Assembly (NCBI RefSeq): GCF_000293885.2
Contig: NZ_CP010945.1
Span: 1,570,001-1,634,000, forward strand
Source: Pseudomonas fluorescens NCIMB 11764
GTDB taxonomy: Bacteria > Pseudomonadota > Gammaproteobacteria > Pseudomonadales > Pseudomonadaceae
Reading direction: 5' to 3'
DNA: 64,000 bases
Shown here: positions 19,657 through 29,014 of the stretch, piece by piece
How positions within the stretch are numbered: the first letter of the stretch is position 1
Layout of the letters: every line of letters begins with the position of its first letter
The notes under the pieces: generated by a model
Databases searched by the model: none
The model's input: only the letters and a program-made list of their open reading frames with translations
Told to the model about the DNA's origin: nothing
Made by a program: the position numbers and the translations under genes

Positions 19657-19989
19657 TCAGGCGGACGGGCGCGAGGCTTTCTCGGCGTGTCCGGACAGAC
19701 CGAAACGACGGTCCAGTTCATCGAGTACAGCCTGTGGATGCTGCCCCAGTTGGGCAAGCATGACCATGCTGTGGAACCAAAGGTCGGCAGTCTCGTAGAT
19801 CACGTCGCTGCAGTCACCGCTGATGGCGGCGTCCTTGGCGGCAATGATGGTTTCGACCGACTCTTCGCCGACTTTTTCCAGAATCTTGTTCAAGCCCTTG
19901 TGGTACAGGCTGGCGACATACGAGCTGTCGGCGGCGGCGCCTTTGCGCTCTTCCAGTACCTCGGCCAGTCGGGTCAGGGTGTCACTCAT
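19657..19989 (-). CDS. hisE: Phosphoribosyl-ATP pyrophosphatase
   Basis: The second step of histidine biosynthesis, hydrolysing PR-ATP to PR-AMP. At 110 residues it is a stand-alone MazG-like all-alpha protein with the family motif [14 protein letters not shown] and the helix [17 protein letters not shown]. It overlaps hisI by 8 bases. In enterobacteria HisI and HisE are fused; here they are separate, the usual Pseudomonas state. Confidence 0.96.
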   Translation of the reverse strand: MSDTLTRLAEVLEERKGAAADSSYVASLYHKGLNKILEKVGEESVETIIAAKDAAISGDCSDVIYETADLWFHSMVMLAQLGQHPQAVLDELDRRFGLSGHAEKASRPSA

Positions 19990-20383
19990 GGGTGTGTCCT
20001 GCGCAATAGATAGCGTGCGGGTCTTTCAGGACCGGATCGACGGTTTTCCAGTCGCCGTTCTCGAAGACGCGGTAGAAGCAGCTTTGACGGCCGGTATGGC
20101 AGGCAATGTCGCCGATCTGCTCGACCATCAGGATGATCACGTCGGCGTCACAGTCCAGGCGCATCTCATGCAGGGTTTGCACGTGACCGGACTCTTCGCC
20201 CTTGCGCCACAGCTTGCCACGGGAACGTGACCAGTAAATGGCACGGTTTTCGGCAGCGGTCAGTTCCAGCGCTTCACGGTTCATCCAGGCCATCATCAGG
20301 ACGCGCCCGGTCTTGTGATCCTGGGCAATTGCCGGCACCAGGCCATCGGCGTCCCACTTGATCTCGTCCAGCCAGTTTTTCAT
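19982..20383 (-). CDS. hisI: Phosphoribosyl-AMP cyclohydrolase
   Basis: Opens the adenine ring of PR-AMP in histidine biosynthesis. Started at 20383 ([20 protein letters not shown]) it has 133 residues; the 15 residues upstream in frame are not family-like. Zinc- and magnesium-site motifs are [14 protein letters not shown] and [11 protein letters not shown], with [13 protein letters not shown] before them. It follows ubiB by 80 bases and overlaps hisE. Confidence 0.95.
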   Translation of the reverse strand: MKNWLDEIKWDADGLVPAIAQDHKTGRVLMMAWMNREALELTAAENRAIYWSRSRGKLWRKGEESGHVQTLHEMRLDCDADVIILMVEQIGDIACHTGRQSCFYRVFENGDWKTVDPVLKDPHAIYCAGHTHE

Positions 20384-20463
20384 CTTCGACTCCGACAGCG
20401 GGCCCCGCACTTCATTAGCAGGGCCCAACGTTCAAACAGTGTGCCAGTGGATCACACAACTGG

Positions 20464-22068
20464 CTATCGGCGAACGACCAGATACAAACCGACGGCCATC
20501 ATGATCCCGGCCGGCCAGTAAGCCAGTTCATTCAGCGGCCCGCCAACGGCGAGTATTGCGCCGCCGGCCAGATGGGCTGTGCCGAGCAGCCGCAGGAACC
20601 AGTCGTCCCGGCGCCGATGCCACGGTGGCGGCGGGTCGTAGGCGTGGGGCTGGGACATGCGTTCGAGCAGATCACGCGCCATGTTGGCCAGGTGCGGCAG
20701 TTGCTCGAACTGGCTCTGCACGTTGCCGAGCAAGGCCTTGGGGCTGACGCGTTCACGCATCCAGCGTTCGAGGAACGGTTGGGCGGTATTCCACAAATCG
20801 AGGTCCGGGTACAACTGACGGCCCAGGCCTTCGATGTTCAACAAGGTTTTTTGCAGCAGCACCAGCTGCGGCTGCACTTCCATGTTGAAGCGTCGAGCGG
20901 TCTGGAACAGGCGCATCAGCACTTGGCCGAATGAAATATCTTTTAACGGTTTTTCGAAGATTGGCTCGCACACCGTGCGGATCGCCGCTTCGAATTCGTT
21001 GAGTTTGGTTTCCGCCGGCACCCAGCCCGAATCGATGTGCAGTTGCGCCACACGACGGTAATCACGCTTGAAAAACGCGAACAGGTTGCGCGCCAGGTAA
21101 TCCTGGTCTTCCGGGGTCAGGCTGCCGACGATGCCGCAGTCGATCGCAATGTATTGCGGGCTCCACGGGTTGACGGTGCTGACGAAGATGTTGCCGGGGT
21201 GCATGTCGGCGTGGAAGAAACTGTCGCGGAACACCTGGGTGAAGAAAATTTCCACGCCGCGCTCGGCGAGCATTTTCATGTCGGTGCGTTGATCGGCGAG
21301 GGTCGCCAGATCGGTCACCTGAATCCCGTAGATGCGCTCCATCACCAGCACTTTCGGCCGGCACCAGTCCCAATAGACTTGCGGCACGTACAGCAACGGC
21401 GAGCCATCGAAGTTGCGTTTCAACTGGCTGGCGTTGGCAGCCTCGCGCAGCAGGTCGAGTTCGTCGTAGATGGTTTTTTCGTAGTCGCTGACCACGTCCA
21501 CCGGGTGCAGCAGGCGTGCATCGGCCGAGAGCTTTTCCGCGGCGCGGGCGAGGATGAACAACCACGCCAGGTCCTGGGCGATGATCGGCTTCAGGCCCGG
21601 GCGGATGACTTTGACGACGACCTCTTCACCGGTTTTCAGCTGCGCGGCATGCACCTGCGCCACCGAAGCGGAAGCCAGCGGTTCGACGTCAAAGCGGCTG
21701 AACACTTCACTGATTTTCTTGCCGAGCTGTTCTTCGATCAGCCTGATCGACACTTGCGAATCGAACGGCGGCACGCGGTCCTGCAACTTCATCAGCTCGT
21801 CGGCGATGTCTTCCGGCAGCAGGTCGCGGCGGGTGGACAGGATCTGCCCGAACTTGATGAAAATCGGCCCCAGGTCCTGCAGCGCCAGGCGCAATCGGGC
21901 GCCACGGCTCAGGTCCAGCGTCTTGCGCGGGAACCAGCGCCACGGCAAGGCGTAGCGCAGCGCCAGCAGAAACCACGGCAGCGGCAGGGCGAACAGCAGG
22001 TCATCGAGGCGGTAGCGAATCACAACGCGCTGGATGCGCAACAAACGGCGGACGGCAAGCAGCTTCAT
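20464..22068 (-). CDS. ubiB: Ubiquinone biosynthesis protein UbiB (atypical kinase/ATPase)
   Basis: A membrane-associated ADCK/UbiB protein required for ubiquinone synthesis. The 534-residue protein carries the family's KxGQ element in [16 protein letters not shown], the nucleotide-loop region [16 protein letters not shown], the catalytic segment [12 protein letters not shown] and two hydrophobic segments at the C-terminus ([17 protein letters not shown] and [14 protein letters not shown]). It overlaps ubiJ by four bases and sits in the ubiE-ubiJ-ubiB order. Confidence 0.96.
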   Translation of the reverse strand: MKLLAVRRLLRIQRVVIRYRLDDLLFALPLPWFLLALRYALPWRWFPRKTLDLSRGARLRLALQDLGPIFIKFGQILSTRRDLLPEDIADELMKLQDRVPPFDSQVSIRLIEEQLGKKISEVFSRFDVEPLASASVAQVHAAQLKTGEEVVVKVIRPGLKPIIAQDLAWLFILARAAEKLSADARLLHPVDVVSDYEKTIYDELDLLREAANASQLKRNFDGSPLLYVPQVYWDWCRPKVLVMERIYGIQVTDLATLADQRTDMKMLAERGVEIFFTQVFRDSFFHADMHPGNIFVSTVNPWSPQYIAIDCGIVGSLTPEDQDYLARNLFAFFKRDYRRVAQLHIDSGWVPAETKLNEFEAAIRTVCEPIFEKPLKDISFGQVLMRLFQTARRFNMEVQPQLVLLQKTLLNIEGLGRQLYPDLDLWNTAQPFLERWMRERVSPKALLGNVQSQFEQLPHLANMARDLLERMSQPHAYDPPPPWHRRRDDWFLRLLGTAHLAGGAILAVGGPLNELAYWPAGIMMAVGLYLVVRR

Positions 22069-22688
22069 GCGTTATCGCTTGGGTCGAGGGATCGGGAAAG
22101 GCGCTCGAAACGCGCCTCGAGACGTTCCAGATCGAGTTTGATCTGGTCCAGTTCACTGAAACGGGCTTCGGCTTCGCGCTGACCGACGAGGGTGCGCGAT
22201 TCTTCGGCCAGGTATTCGCCCAGGTTCTGATTGAGGCTGGCGAACCCTTGCTGATACCAGCGTGCGCGGCTGCGCAGGTGACCGCCGACCAGGGAAGTGG
22301 CGACGGGGCCGAGCCAGCGCGAGAGTTCGTACTCCCAGTCCAGCTCGAGGTCCTGAAGGATCGCCGCCAGTTCCAGCAACACGCCGCTGTCACCGTCGAG
22401 TTCAACTTCAGGGCCATGCAGGACCGAGGTCTTGTCCTTGCTCATCGCCAGTTTCAACAGGCTGGAGGCCGGTGCACGCAAGGTGCAGTCGGCACCGGTT
22501 TCCCAGTGTGAGGCCAGCATCAAGCCTTCGTCGCTGGGCAAAATGAACAGTTGCAGCGCCGGGCTGCGGCAGTCGACGGCAATCACCTTGCCGCTCAAAT
22601 GCGCCAGCCGCGGCAGCGCCGTGCTGTCGAGACGCAGCACCCGGTTCAGACCGAGTTCAACGCTGGCGAGCAGGCCGGCCAGCAGCAT
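22065..22688 (-). CDS. ubiJ: Ubiquinone biosynthesis accessory factor UbiJ
   Basis: An SCP2-domain lipid-binding protein that helps assemble the soluble Ubi complex. The 207-residue protein has an N-terminal hydrophobic patch ([18 protein letters not shown]), the SCP2 fold region with [10 protein letters not shown] and [19 protein letters not shown], and a C-terminal coiled coil ([20 protein letters not shown]). The gene lies directly between ubiE (1-base overlap) and ubiB (4-base overlap), which supports the assignment as much as the sequence does. Confidence 0.92.
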   Translation of the reverse strand: MLLAGLLASVELGLNRVLRLDSTALPRLAHLSGKVIAVDCRSPALQLFILPSDEGLMLASHWETGADCTLRAPASSLLKLAMSKDKTSVLHGPEVELDGDSGVLLELAAILQDLELDWEYELSRWLGPVATSLVGGHLRSRARWYQQGFASLNQNLGEYLAEESRTLVGQREAEARFSELDQIKLDLERLEARFERLSRSLDPSDNA

Positions 22689-23458
22689 CAGGGTTTGATG
22701 CCGCGGTGCAGGGCGACGATGCCTGCGGTCATGTTGTGATAGGTCACGCGATCGAAACCGGCCTCGACCATCATCGACTTCAGGGTTTCCTGGTTCGGGT
22801 GCATGCGGATCGATTCGGCCAGGTAGCGATAGCTTTCCGAGTCGTTGGTGATCAGCTTGCCCATCAGTGGCATGAAGGCGAACGAGTAGGCGTCGTAAGC
22901 TTTGGACATCAGCGCGTTGGTCGGTTTGGAGAACTCCAGCACCAGCAAACGGCCACCCGGCTTGAGTACACGCAGCATCGAGCGCAGGGCGTCTTCTTTA
23001 TGCGTGACGTTGCGCAGGCCGAAAGCGATGGTCACGCAGTCGAAGTGGTTGTCCGGGAACGGCAGCTTTTCAGCATCGGCCTGGACGAATTCGACGTTGC
23101 CGGCCACGCCGAGATCCAGCAGGCGGTCACGACCGACCTTGAGCATGGATTCGTTGATGTCGGCCAACACCACCTGGCCGGTCGGGCCCACGAGGTGCGA
23201 GAATTTCTTGGTCAGGTCGCCGGTGCCACCGGCGATGTCCAGCACGCGGTTGCCGGTGCGCACGCCCGACAGCTCGATCGCGAAACGCTTCCACAAGCGG
23301 TGCATGCCGCCCGACAGGAGGTCGTTCATCAAGTCGTACTTGGCGGCTACCGAGTGGAAAACCTCAGCGACTTTTTCCGCTTTTTGGCTTTCCGGAACGT
23401 TTTTGAAACCGAAGTGAGTGGTGGGTTCGGCATCGCTGCCTTTGCGCTGATCAGTCAT
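22688..23458 (-). CDS. ubiE: Ubiquinone/menaquinone C-methyltransferase
   Basis: C-methylation of demethyl-quinone intermediates with S-adenosylmethionine. Started at 23458 ([20 protein letters not shown]) it has 256 residues, the family size; the frame extends 46 codons upstream without homology. Motifs: [20 protein letters not shown], the SAM loop [20 protein letters not shown] segment ([16 protein letters not shown]) and [15 protein letters not shown]. It is the first gene of the minus-strand ubi-his-tat-rsmE run and is divergent from the gene at 23614. Confidence 0.96.
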   Translation of the reverse strand: MTDQRKGSDAEPTTHFGFKNVPESQKAEKVAEVFHSVAAKYDLMNDLLSGGMHRLWKRFAIELSGVRTGNRVLDIAGGTGDLTKKFSHLVGPTGQVVLADINESMLKVGRDRLLDLGVAGNVEFVQADAEKLPFPDNHFDCVTIAFGLRNVTHKEDALRSMLRVLKPGGRLLVLEFSKPTNALMSKAYDAYSFAFMPLMGKLITNDSESYRYLAESIRMHPNQETLKSMMVEAGFDRVTYHNMTAGIVALHRGIKP

Positions 23459-23613
23459 ATCGCTGTCACCAGAAGAGAATGCGGGACATTCTAATCCCGG
23501 TGGCCTGCTTTGTCTTGGCAAGGCTGAAGGTAAGATAGGCAACCGCCGGGACGTTTTGCCGCAGCAGCGGTCAAGATGCTTCAGGAAAGTATCCATAAAG
23601 CAGGAGTCATTCG

Positions 23614-23889
23614 ATGGCCCGTATTAGTGTTGAGCGTGCCCACGGCCTGGGCAAGGAAGCGGCCCGCGAGAAGGCCGACCAGTTGGCGCAGAAGCTGTCC
23701 GATCAATATGGCCTGGAGCCGCAGTGGTCTGGCGATACCCTGAACCTCAAGCGTTCCGGGGTGAAAGGCGCAGTGCATGTCAGCGAAGATTCGATCCGCG
23801 TCGATGTGGAGTTGGGCCTGATGATGTCGGCCATGAGCGGCATGATCAAATCGGAAATCGAAAAGGCCCTCGATAAAGCCCTCGCCTGA
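23614..23889 (+). CDS. Polyhydroxyalkanoic acid system family protein
   Basis: A 91-residue small protein of the PHA_gran_rgn family found beside pha genes in pseudomonads. It begins [20 protein letters not shown] and carries [21 protein letters not shown], with an amphipathic C-terminal helix ([14 protein letters not shown]). The ribosome-binding site AGGAG is 9 bases before the ATG. Its biochemical role is not established; location between ubiE and phaI suggests a link to PHA granules. Confidence 0.85.
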   Translation: MARISVERAHGLGKEAAREKADQLAQKLSDQYGLEPQWSGDTLNLKRSGVKGAVHVSEDSIRVDVELGLMMSAMSGMIKSEIEKALDKALA

Positions 23890-23904
23890 GATCGAGCCTA
23901 TACC

Positions 23905-24035
23905 TGTGGCGAGGGCGCTTGCTCCCGCTGGGGTGCGAAGCGCCCCCAACACTGGCACTGCATATTCTCAGGGACATTCGGTTCGCCAGTTTGCGACTGC
24001 TGCGCAGTCGAGCGGGAGCAAGCGCCCTCGCCACA
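23905..24035. repeat. REPIN, GTGGCGAGGGCGC variant
   Basis: Arms TGTGGCGAGGGCGCTTGCTC (23905) and the complementary AGCGGGAGCAAGCGCCCTCG ending 24035 share the same C variant, so both arms changed together. The spacer contains CTGCTGCGCAGTCGAG-type inner pairing. It lies upstream of phaI. Confidence 0.9.
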
Positions 24036-24167
24036 ATTGATCTCGGTCATGCAGCACCTGTTTATGTCAGTTGTTAGGGTGCCGTTTCTAATTTTTCTCC
24101 CTACTTTGTGCCTGAGCCCGACACTTTCGCGGGCAGTTCCTCAAACCTTCTGCGCGTGAGGTGCACC

Positions 24168-24590
24168 ATGGCCAAAGTTATTTTGAAGAAAAAAATCGAC
24201 GCTTCGACAACTGCTCTGAGCGACGTCAAATCCTATGCCCGCAAGATCTGGCTGGCAGGCCTGGGTGCCTACACCAAGGTCGGCCAAGAGGGCAGCGAGT
24301 ATTTTCAAGAGCTGGTAAAAGCGGGTCAAACCGTTGAAACCAAAGGAAAAAAAGTAGTCTCCGAGAAACTTGAAGCCGCTAACGCCGAGATCGATGAAGC
24401 CAAGAGTGAAGTGAGCACATTCAAAGGCAAGGTCGAACTTCAACTCGACAAGGTCGAGAAGGCTTTCGACTCGCGTGTTGCAAGTGCCTTGAATCGTATC
24501 GGCATTCCGTCTAAACATGACGTTGAGACACTCTCTGCTAAGCTCGATGAGCTGACGGCATTGCTCGAACGCGTCGCGCGTAAATCTTAA
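24168..24590 (+). CDS. phaI: Phasin PhaI (polyhydroxyalkanoate granule protein)
   Basis: A small granule-coating protein of medium-chain-length PHA producers. ATG 24168 gives 140 residues, the usual size; the frame upstream to 24108 has no family sequence. The conserved phasin stretch RKIWLAGLGAYTKVGQEGSE is at about 24-43, followed by long helices with heptad character (LEAANAEIDEAKSEVSTF). phaF follows 10 bases later with AAGGAG, so the pair is an operon, known to be repressed/activated through PhaD in related species. Confidence 0.94.
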   Translation: MAKVILKKKIDASTTALSDVKSYARKIWLAGLGAYTKVGQEGSEYFQELVKAGQTVETKGKKVVSEKLEAANAEIDEAKSEVSTFKGKVELQLDKVEKAFDSRVASALNRIGIPSKHDVETLSAKLDELTALLERVARKS

Positions 24591-24600
24591 GGAGAACGGG

Positions 24601-25470
24601 ATGGCTGGTAAAAAGAACACCGAAAAAGAAGGCAGCTCGTGGATTGGGAAAGTCGAAGACTACTCCCGCAAAATCTGGCTGGCTGGTTTAGGCGTGTACT
24701 CGAAGATCGACACTGACGGCAGCAAGCTCTTCGATGCATTGGTCAAAGACGGCGAGAAAGCCGAGAAGCTCACCAAGAACGCAGTTGGCAAAAAAGTCGA
24801 CGACGTCAAGGACTCCGCTTCCTCGGCCAAGTCGCGCATCAGTGGCGTGAAAGATCGTGCGCTGGGCAAGTGGGATGAGCTGGAAGGCGCTTTCGACAAG
24901 CGCCTGAACAGCGCCATTTCGCGTCTGGGCGTACCAAGCCGTAATGAAGTGAAAGCGCTGCACAGCAAGGTCGATACCCTGACCAAGCAAATCGAACGAC
25001 TCACCGGTGCCAAGGTTGCGCCTGTTGCGGCGAAAACCGCAGCGGCCAAACCTGCTGCTAAAACGGCTGCCAAGCCACTGGCAAAAGCAGCCGCTAAACC
25101 GGCTGCCAAACCCGCTGCAAAAGCAGCGGCCAAGCCTGCTGCCAAAACGGCTGCTGCCAAACCTGCCGCAGCCAAGCCAGCGGCCAAACCGGTCGCCGCC
25201 AAAGCCGCAGCTAAACCAGCCGCCAAGCCTGCAGCGAAAACCGCAGCCGCCAAACCGGCAGCCAAGCCAGCGGCAAAACCTGCCGCAGCGAAGAAGCCAG
25301 CAGTGAAAAAACCGGCAGCGCCGAAAGCCGCTGCACCCAAACCAGCAGTGGCTGCCGCCAAACCGGCAACCCCGTCGACTGTAAGCGCATCGAACTCCGC
25401 TTCCGCGCCGACCCCTGCTGCAACCCCGACTGCCGCGCCAGCTCCATCGACGCCAACCAGTCAGTCCTGA
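24601..25470 (+). CDS. phaF: Phasin PhaF with histone-like Lys/Ala-rich tail
   Basis: A nucleoid- and granule-binding phasin that distributes PHA granules at division. The 289-residue protein has an N-terminal phasin domain paralogous to PhaI (RKIWLAGLGVYSKIDTDGSK), a short coiled coil (EVKALHSKVDTLTKQIERL, about 118-136) and, from about 140, a tail of AAKPA-type repeats like histone H1. The repeats make long open frames on the other strand that are not genes. A strong terminator follows at 25482. The exact number of repeats varies between strains. Confidence 0.95.
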   Translation: MAGKKNTEKEGSSWIGKVEDYSRKIWLAGLGVYSKIDTDGSKLFDALVKDGEKAEKLTKNAVGKKVDDVKDSASSAKSRISGVKDRALGKWDELEGAFDKRLNSAISRLGVPSRNEVKALHSKVDTLTKQIERLTGAKVAPVAAKTAAAKPAAKTAAKPLAKAAAKPAAKPAAKAAAKPAAKTAAAKPAAAKPAAKPVAAKAAAKPAAKPAAKTAAAKPAAKPAAKPAAAKKPAVKKPAAPKAAAPKPAVAAAKPATPSTVSASNSASAPTPAATPTAAPAPSTPTSQS

Positions 25471-25481
25471 TTCCAGGGCTC

Positions 25482-25516
25482 AAAAAAACGCCCGGCCTGT
25501 AAAGGCCGGGCGTTTT
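25482..25516. terminator. Bidirectional-looking rho-independent terminator after phaF
   Basis: AAAACGCCCGGCC and GGCCGGGCGTTTT pair around a TGTAAA loop, with A- and T-tracts on either side, so it could stop phaF and also phaD transcription. Confidence 0.92.
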
Positions 25517-25536
25517 TGTTTGTGCACGATTCTGCA

Positions 25537-25592
25537 AACACCGCGGCCCCTGTGGGAGCTAGCAGGCTGGCTCCCACAGGGGCCGCGGTGTT
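25537..25592. repeat. 23-bp perfect palindrome between convergent phaF and phaD
   Basis: AACACCGCGGCCCCTGTGGG and on (25537-25559) is exactly complementary to 25570-25592 with a 10-base loop. The inner part GTGGGAGC...GCTCCCAC resembles the 4085/58703 REP families, but the outer 14 bases are unique in this window. It ends 7 bases before the phaD stop codon. Confidence 0.85.
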
Positions 25593-25598
25593 CGGGGG

Positions 25599-26219
25599 TT
25601 ATTCGTGTTCTTCGAGGTATTGCAGCGCCAGCTGTTCAGTCGCAACCTTGATCGGCGGCAGCAGATGCGGCGCCACCAGCATCATGATCTGGTACACCAC
25701 CAGTCTCACTTCACCCTCACGATCCAGAATCCGCTGATAGTCCAGCGAGAACAGCAGCGTCATGGTGATCTGCTCCACCAGTTGCCCCAGCGCCTGCGTG
25801 TCGCTGACCAACAGCCCTTGAGCCTTCAGCCGCGCCAGCAATGAAGCCAGCGTGCGCTTCAGTGCATTGAGCAGATTGCGTATTCCTTTGGCCAGTTTCG
25901 GCAACCGCCCGGCGAGGTTCGACAGGTCCTGGAACAGAAACCGGTAATGAGCCAGGCGCTCTACGATCAAATGCAGAAACAGCCAATAGTCTTCAGGGGC
26001 CAGTTCCACGTCGGACGGCGGATCTAGCAGCGGCGCGAGTTCCGCCTGGAAACGTTCGAACAACCCGAGAATCAGCGGTTCCTTGCCGTGGAAGTGGTAG
26101 TAGAGGTTGCCCGGGCTGATGCCCATTTCGTTGGCAACTTCCATGGTGGAGACGTTCGGTTCGCCCTTCTGGTTAAACAACTGCAGGGCACATTCGAGGA
26201 TCCGGTCGCGGGTTTTCAT
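25599..26219 (-). CDS. phaD: TetR-family regulator PhaD
   Basis: Controls pha genes, in P. putida as an activator of phaC1 and phaI that responds to a fatty-acid-derived signal. The 206-residue protein has an N-terminal HTH (about 6-52: MKTRDRILECALQLFNQKGE, then MGISPGNLYYHFHGKE) and an all-helical ligand domain with FLFQDLSNLAGRLP. It follows phaC2 on the minus strand by 59 bases. Confidence 0.94.
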   Translation of the reverse strand: MKTRDRILECALQLFNQKGEPNVSTMEVANEMGISPGNLYYHFHGKEPLILGLFERFQAELAPLLDPPSDVELAPEDYWLFLHLIVERLAHYRFLFQDLSNLAGRLPKLAKGIRNLLNALKRTLASLLARLKAQGLLVSDTQALGQLVEQITMTLLFSLDYQRILDREGEVRLVVYQIMMLVAPHLLPPIKVATEQLALQYLEEHE

Positions 26220-26278
26220 CCAGTCTTCTTAATGATCAGGTCATGCCACGGTCGATGCCGGCCGTGGTGTGTTGAGCG

Positions 26279-27961
26279 TCAGCGCACGCGCACGTAAGTA
26301 CCGGGTGCTGCCTCCATCGGTGGATAGTTCTGGTTGCCGAGCGCCATGTGGGTTTCTTTCTGTGTGCCCGAGCGTTCCTGGATCCAGCCCAGCCACTGCG
26401 TCCACCAACTGCCGTCGACTTGTTTGGCGTCGTAATACCAGGCCCGGGGATCGCCGCTCAGTTTTGTGCTTTCGATGAAATTGGCTTTCGGGTTGGAAGG
26501 CGGGTTGAGGATGCTCTGCACATGCCCGCTGTTGGACAGCAAGAAGCGCCGCTCGCCACCCAGCAGCAGGGTCGAGCGGTACACGGCATCCCATGGGGTG
26601 ATGTGGTCGTTGATGCCGGCCACGCTGAAGCTGTCGACCGTGACTTTCTGCAAATCGATCGGCGTGCCGCACACTTCAAGACCCCCTGGATGACTCAGCG
26701 GGTTGTGCTTGAAGAAGTCCAGCAGGTCACCGTGAAAGGCCGCCGGCAGACGCGTGTTGTCGTTGTTCCAGTAGAGAATGTCGAACGCCGGCGGCTCCTT
26801 GCCCAGCAGGTAGTTGTTGACGAAGTAGCTCCAGATCAAATCGTTGGGGCGCATCCAGGCGAAGACCTTGGCCATGTCGCGGCCATCCAGTACGCCTTTC
26901 TGATATGACCGACGCTTGGCCGCTTCCAGTGTCTGTTCGTCGGCGAACAGGGTCGCGGGGCTCTCCATCTGACTGTCGAGCAGGCTCACCAGATAGGTTG
27001 CGCTGGATACCCTGCGCAACTGTCGTTTGGCTTGCAAATGGCCTTGCAGCGCGGCGATGGTCAGCCCGCCAGCGCAAGCGCCCATCAGATTCACGTCCCG
27101 GGCACCGGTAATCGCCCGGCACACATTCATCGCTTCTTCGACGGCTTCGACGTACGTCGATAGGCCCCATTCGCGATGACGCACATCCGGGTTGCGCCAA
27201 CTGATCATGAAGGTCTGCAGGCCGTTTTTCAGGGCAAACTGAACGAAGCTGTTGCTCGGGCTCAGGTCGAAAATGTAGTACTTGTTGATCTGTGGCGGCA
27301 CCACCAGCAGCGGTTTGGAATACTGCTTCTCGCTCATCGGCTTGTACTGGATCAGCTCCAGCAGCTCATTGCGAAACACCACGGAGCCGGTGGTGGTGGC
27401 GACCGTTTTGCCGACCTCGAACGCCTGCTTGGTGACTTGCCTGGGCAGGCCGTCGTTGTGCAGGAAATCATCGACCAGATGACCGATGCCGCGCACCAGG
27501 CTGTTGCCGCCGGAGTTGAAGATCTCCTTGATCGCCAGCGGATTGAGCAGGGTGTTGGACGGTGACACCGCATCGTTGAGCAAGGCGAACGCGAAGTGGG
27601 CGCGGGCGCGATCGTCCGGGTTCATGTTGCTTTCGTCGATCCAGCTTTTGACCTGCTTCTGCCAACTCAGGTACGCCTGCAGGCTGCGGCGATAAAACGG
27701 ATTGAGGCTCCAGGCCGGGTCGGCGAAGCGACTGTCATGCGGGTTGGTCGGATGCAGGGTTTCGCCCAGCAACACCCGCCCCAATTGACCGCCCAGCTTC
27801 AAGGCGTGTCGGGCACTGTGCACCGGGTTGCGCAAACCATGGGCGGCAACACTGCGCAGGGTTGACAGCAGATCCCGACCACGCAGGCCGGTAATCGCAC
27901 TCTGTGCGTTGATGAACGCGGCGGGAGTGGGCAGAAACTCCTTTGTTGGTTTTTCGCGCAT
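26279..27961 (-). CDS. phaC2: Class II poly(3-hydroxyalkanoate) synthase 2
   Basis: Polymerises (R)-3-hydroxyacyl-CoA of medium chain length into PHA at the granule surface. The 560-residue protein carries the lipase-like box with catalytic cysteine in NLMGACAGGLTI, the aspartate in VAGINDHITPW and the histidine in LSNSGHVQSILNPP. It is paralogous to PhaC1 along its whole length (compare GVLDGRDMAKVFAWMRPNDL). It follows phaZ by 114 bases. The upstream 28 codons between phaZ and it contain no gene. Confidence 0.96.
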   Translation of the reverse strand: MREKPTKEFLPTPAAFINAQSAITGLRGRDLLSTLRSVAAHGLRNPVHSARHALKLGGQLGRVLLGETLHPTNPHDSRFADPAWSLNPFYRRSLQAYLSWQKQVKSWIDESNMNPDDRARAHFAFALLNDAVSPSNTLLNPLAIKEIFNSGGNSLVRGIGHLVDDFLHNDGLPRQVTKQAFEVGKTVATTTGSVVFRNELLELIQYKPMSEKQYSKPLLVVPPQINKYYIFDLSPSNSFVQFALKNGLQTFMISWRNPDVRHREWGLSTYVEAVEEAMNVCRAITGARDVNLMGACAGGLTIAALQGHLQAKRQLRRVSSATYLVSLLDSQMESPATLFADEQTLEAAKRRSYQKGVLDGRDMAKVFAWMRPNDLIWSYFVNNYLLGKEPPAFDILYWNNDNTRLPAAFHGDLLDFFKHNPLSHPGGLEVCGTPIDLQKVTVDSFSVAGINDHITPWDAVYRSTLLLGGERRFLLSNSGHVQSILNPPSNPKANFIESTKLSGDPRAWYYDAKQVDGSWWTQWLGWIQERSGTQKETHMALGNQNYPPMEAAPGTYVRVR

Positions 27962-28075
27962 GAATCAACACTCCTTCGTCTTCAGGCCTAAAACAAATAC
28001 ACCGAACCAGAACACCATAGACGCTGTAACGGGTTGTTGCGCGGCGCGGCGTCCTGCCGACCGACGATGAGTCGG

Positions 28076-28930
28076 CTAACCGCCCAATGGCGCCGGATGC
28101 GGATGCATCACGGCGCGCTGCCGTTCTTCCTCGAGGAATTTCATGATGATCGGCGCCACGGCCTCGGCGCGGGTGATCAGGAACAGATGCCCGTCATCGA
28201 TGATGTGCAACTGAGCATTGGGAATCCGCCAGGCCAGCATGCGCATGTTGATCAGCGGGATCAGAGGATCATCGTCACCTGCCAGCACCAGCGTCGGCTG
28301 GTTGATCTTGTGCAGCCAGTGAATGCTGGTCCAGCCGAGGCCGGCGAACAGCTGCCAGTAGTAACCGAGCTTGCCGGCCGAACGCACCTTTGCCGCATGG
28401 CTGGCGGCGAGTGTCGGATCGCGTCGGAACGAGCCGCCGTAGATCATTGGCGCAATGCGAATCACGTGAGAGGGCTGGATGTAGCGCCGTGGACTGGCCA
28501 TCATCCACAGCACTTTCGGCTTGCCCGGCACCATCACCGCACCTGCCGCCGTCGCCGCCAGCACCAGTTTTTTGCAGCGCTCGGGATAGTCGTAGGCAAA
28601 CTGCTGGGCGAGGGCGCCGCCCCACGACACACCGATCACGTTGACTCGCCCGTAATCGAGATAATCGAGCATCCGTGCCGTGAGTTTGGCCAGGCCCGGA
28701 AAACGATACGGCCGGTTCGGTGTCGACGAGCCACCAACACCCGGGACATCGAAAGCGATGACTTCGAGGTCCGGGTCCAACGCCGCGACGAACGGAAACA
28801 CCAGCTCCAGGTTGGCGCCGATGCCATTGAAAATCAGCAAGGGCGTCAAGTGAGGCTTGCCGGGGCGTACCGCCGTGCGGAGGGTCTGGCCATCCAGGTC
28901 GACGGTACGAAAAATGAACGGTTGCGGCAT
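28076..28930 (-). CDS. phaZ: Intracellular poly(3-hydroxyalkanoate) depolymerase
   Basis: Mobilises stored medium-chain PHA. The 284-residue alpha/beta hydrolase starts MPQPFIFRTVDLDGQTLRTA. Nucleophile serine in GVSWGGALAQQ, acid in LAGDDDPLIPL and histidine in IDDGHLFLITRAE match the family. It lies between the two synthase genes, the diagnostic phaC1-phaZ-phaC2 order of pseudomonads. Confidence 0.96.
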   Translation of the reverse strand: MPQPFIFRTVDLDGQTLRTAVRPGKPHLTPLLIFNGIGANLELVFPFVAALDPDLEVIAFDVPGVGGSSTPNRPYRFPGLAKLTARMLDYLDYGRVNVIGVSWGGALAQQFAYDYPERCKKLVLAATAAGAVMVPGKPKVLWMMASPRRYIQPSHVIRIAPMIYGGSFRRDPTLAASHAAKVRSAGKLGYYWQLFAGLGWTSIHWLHKINQPTLVLAGDDDPLIPLINMRMLAWRIPNAQLHIIDDGHLFLITRAEAVAPIIMKFLEEERQRAVMHPHPAPLGG

Positions 28931-28955
28931 GCTTCAAGCCCTGTGGGTTAATTAT

Positions 28956-29005
28956 CCCGATCCGCTGCAGGTGCTGAGCAGGCTCCGCTCCTGCAGCGGA
29001 TCGGG
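28956..29005 (-). terminator. Perfect 15-bp stem-loop between phaC1 and phaZ
   Basis: CCCGATCCGCTGCAG (28956-28970) pairs with CTGCAGCGGATCGGG (28991-29005) around a 20-base loop, 10 bases after the phaC1 stop on the minus strand. It is followed by ATAATTAA, not a true T-run, so it may only partly stop transcription or may stabilise phaC1 mRNA. A terminator at this place is described for other pseudomonads. Confidence 0.65.
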
Positions 29006-29014
29006 GTGTGTCAT

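Noticed and set aside
24660..25361. An Ala-rich antisense frame opposite phaF
   Set aside because: It is the reverse reading of the AAKPA repeat codons and has no independent signal.
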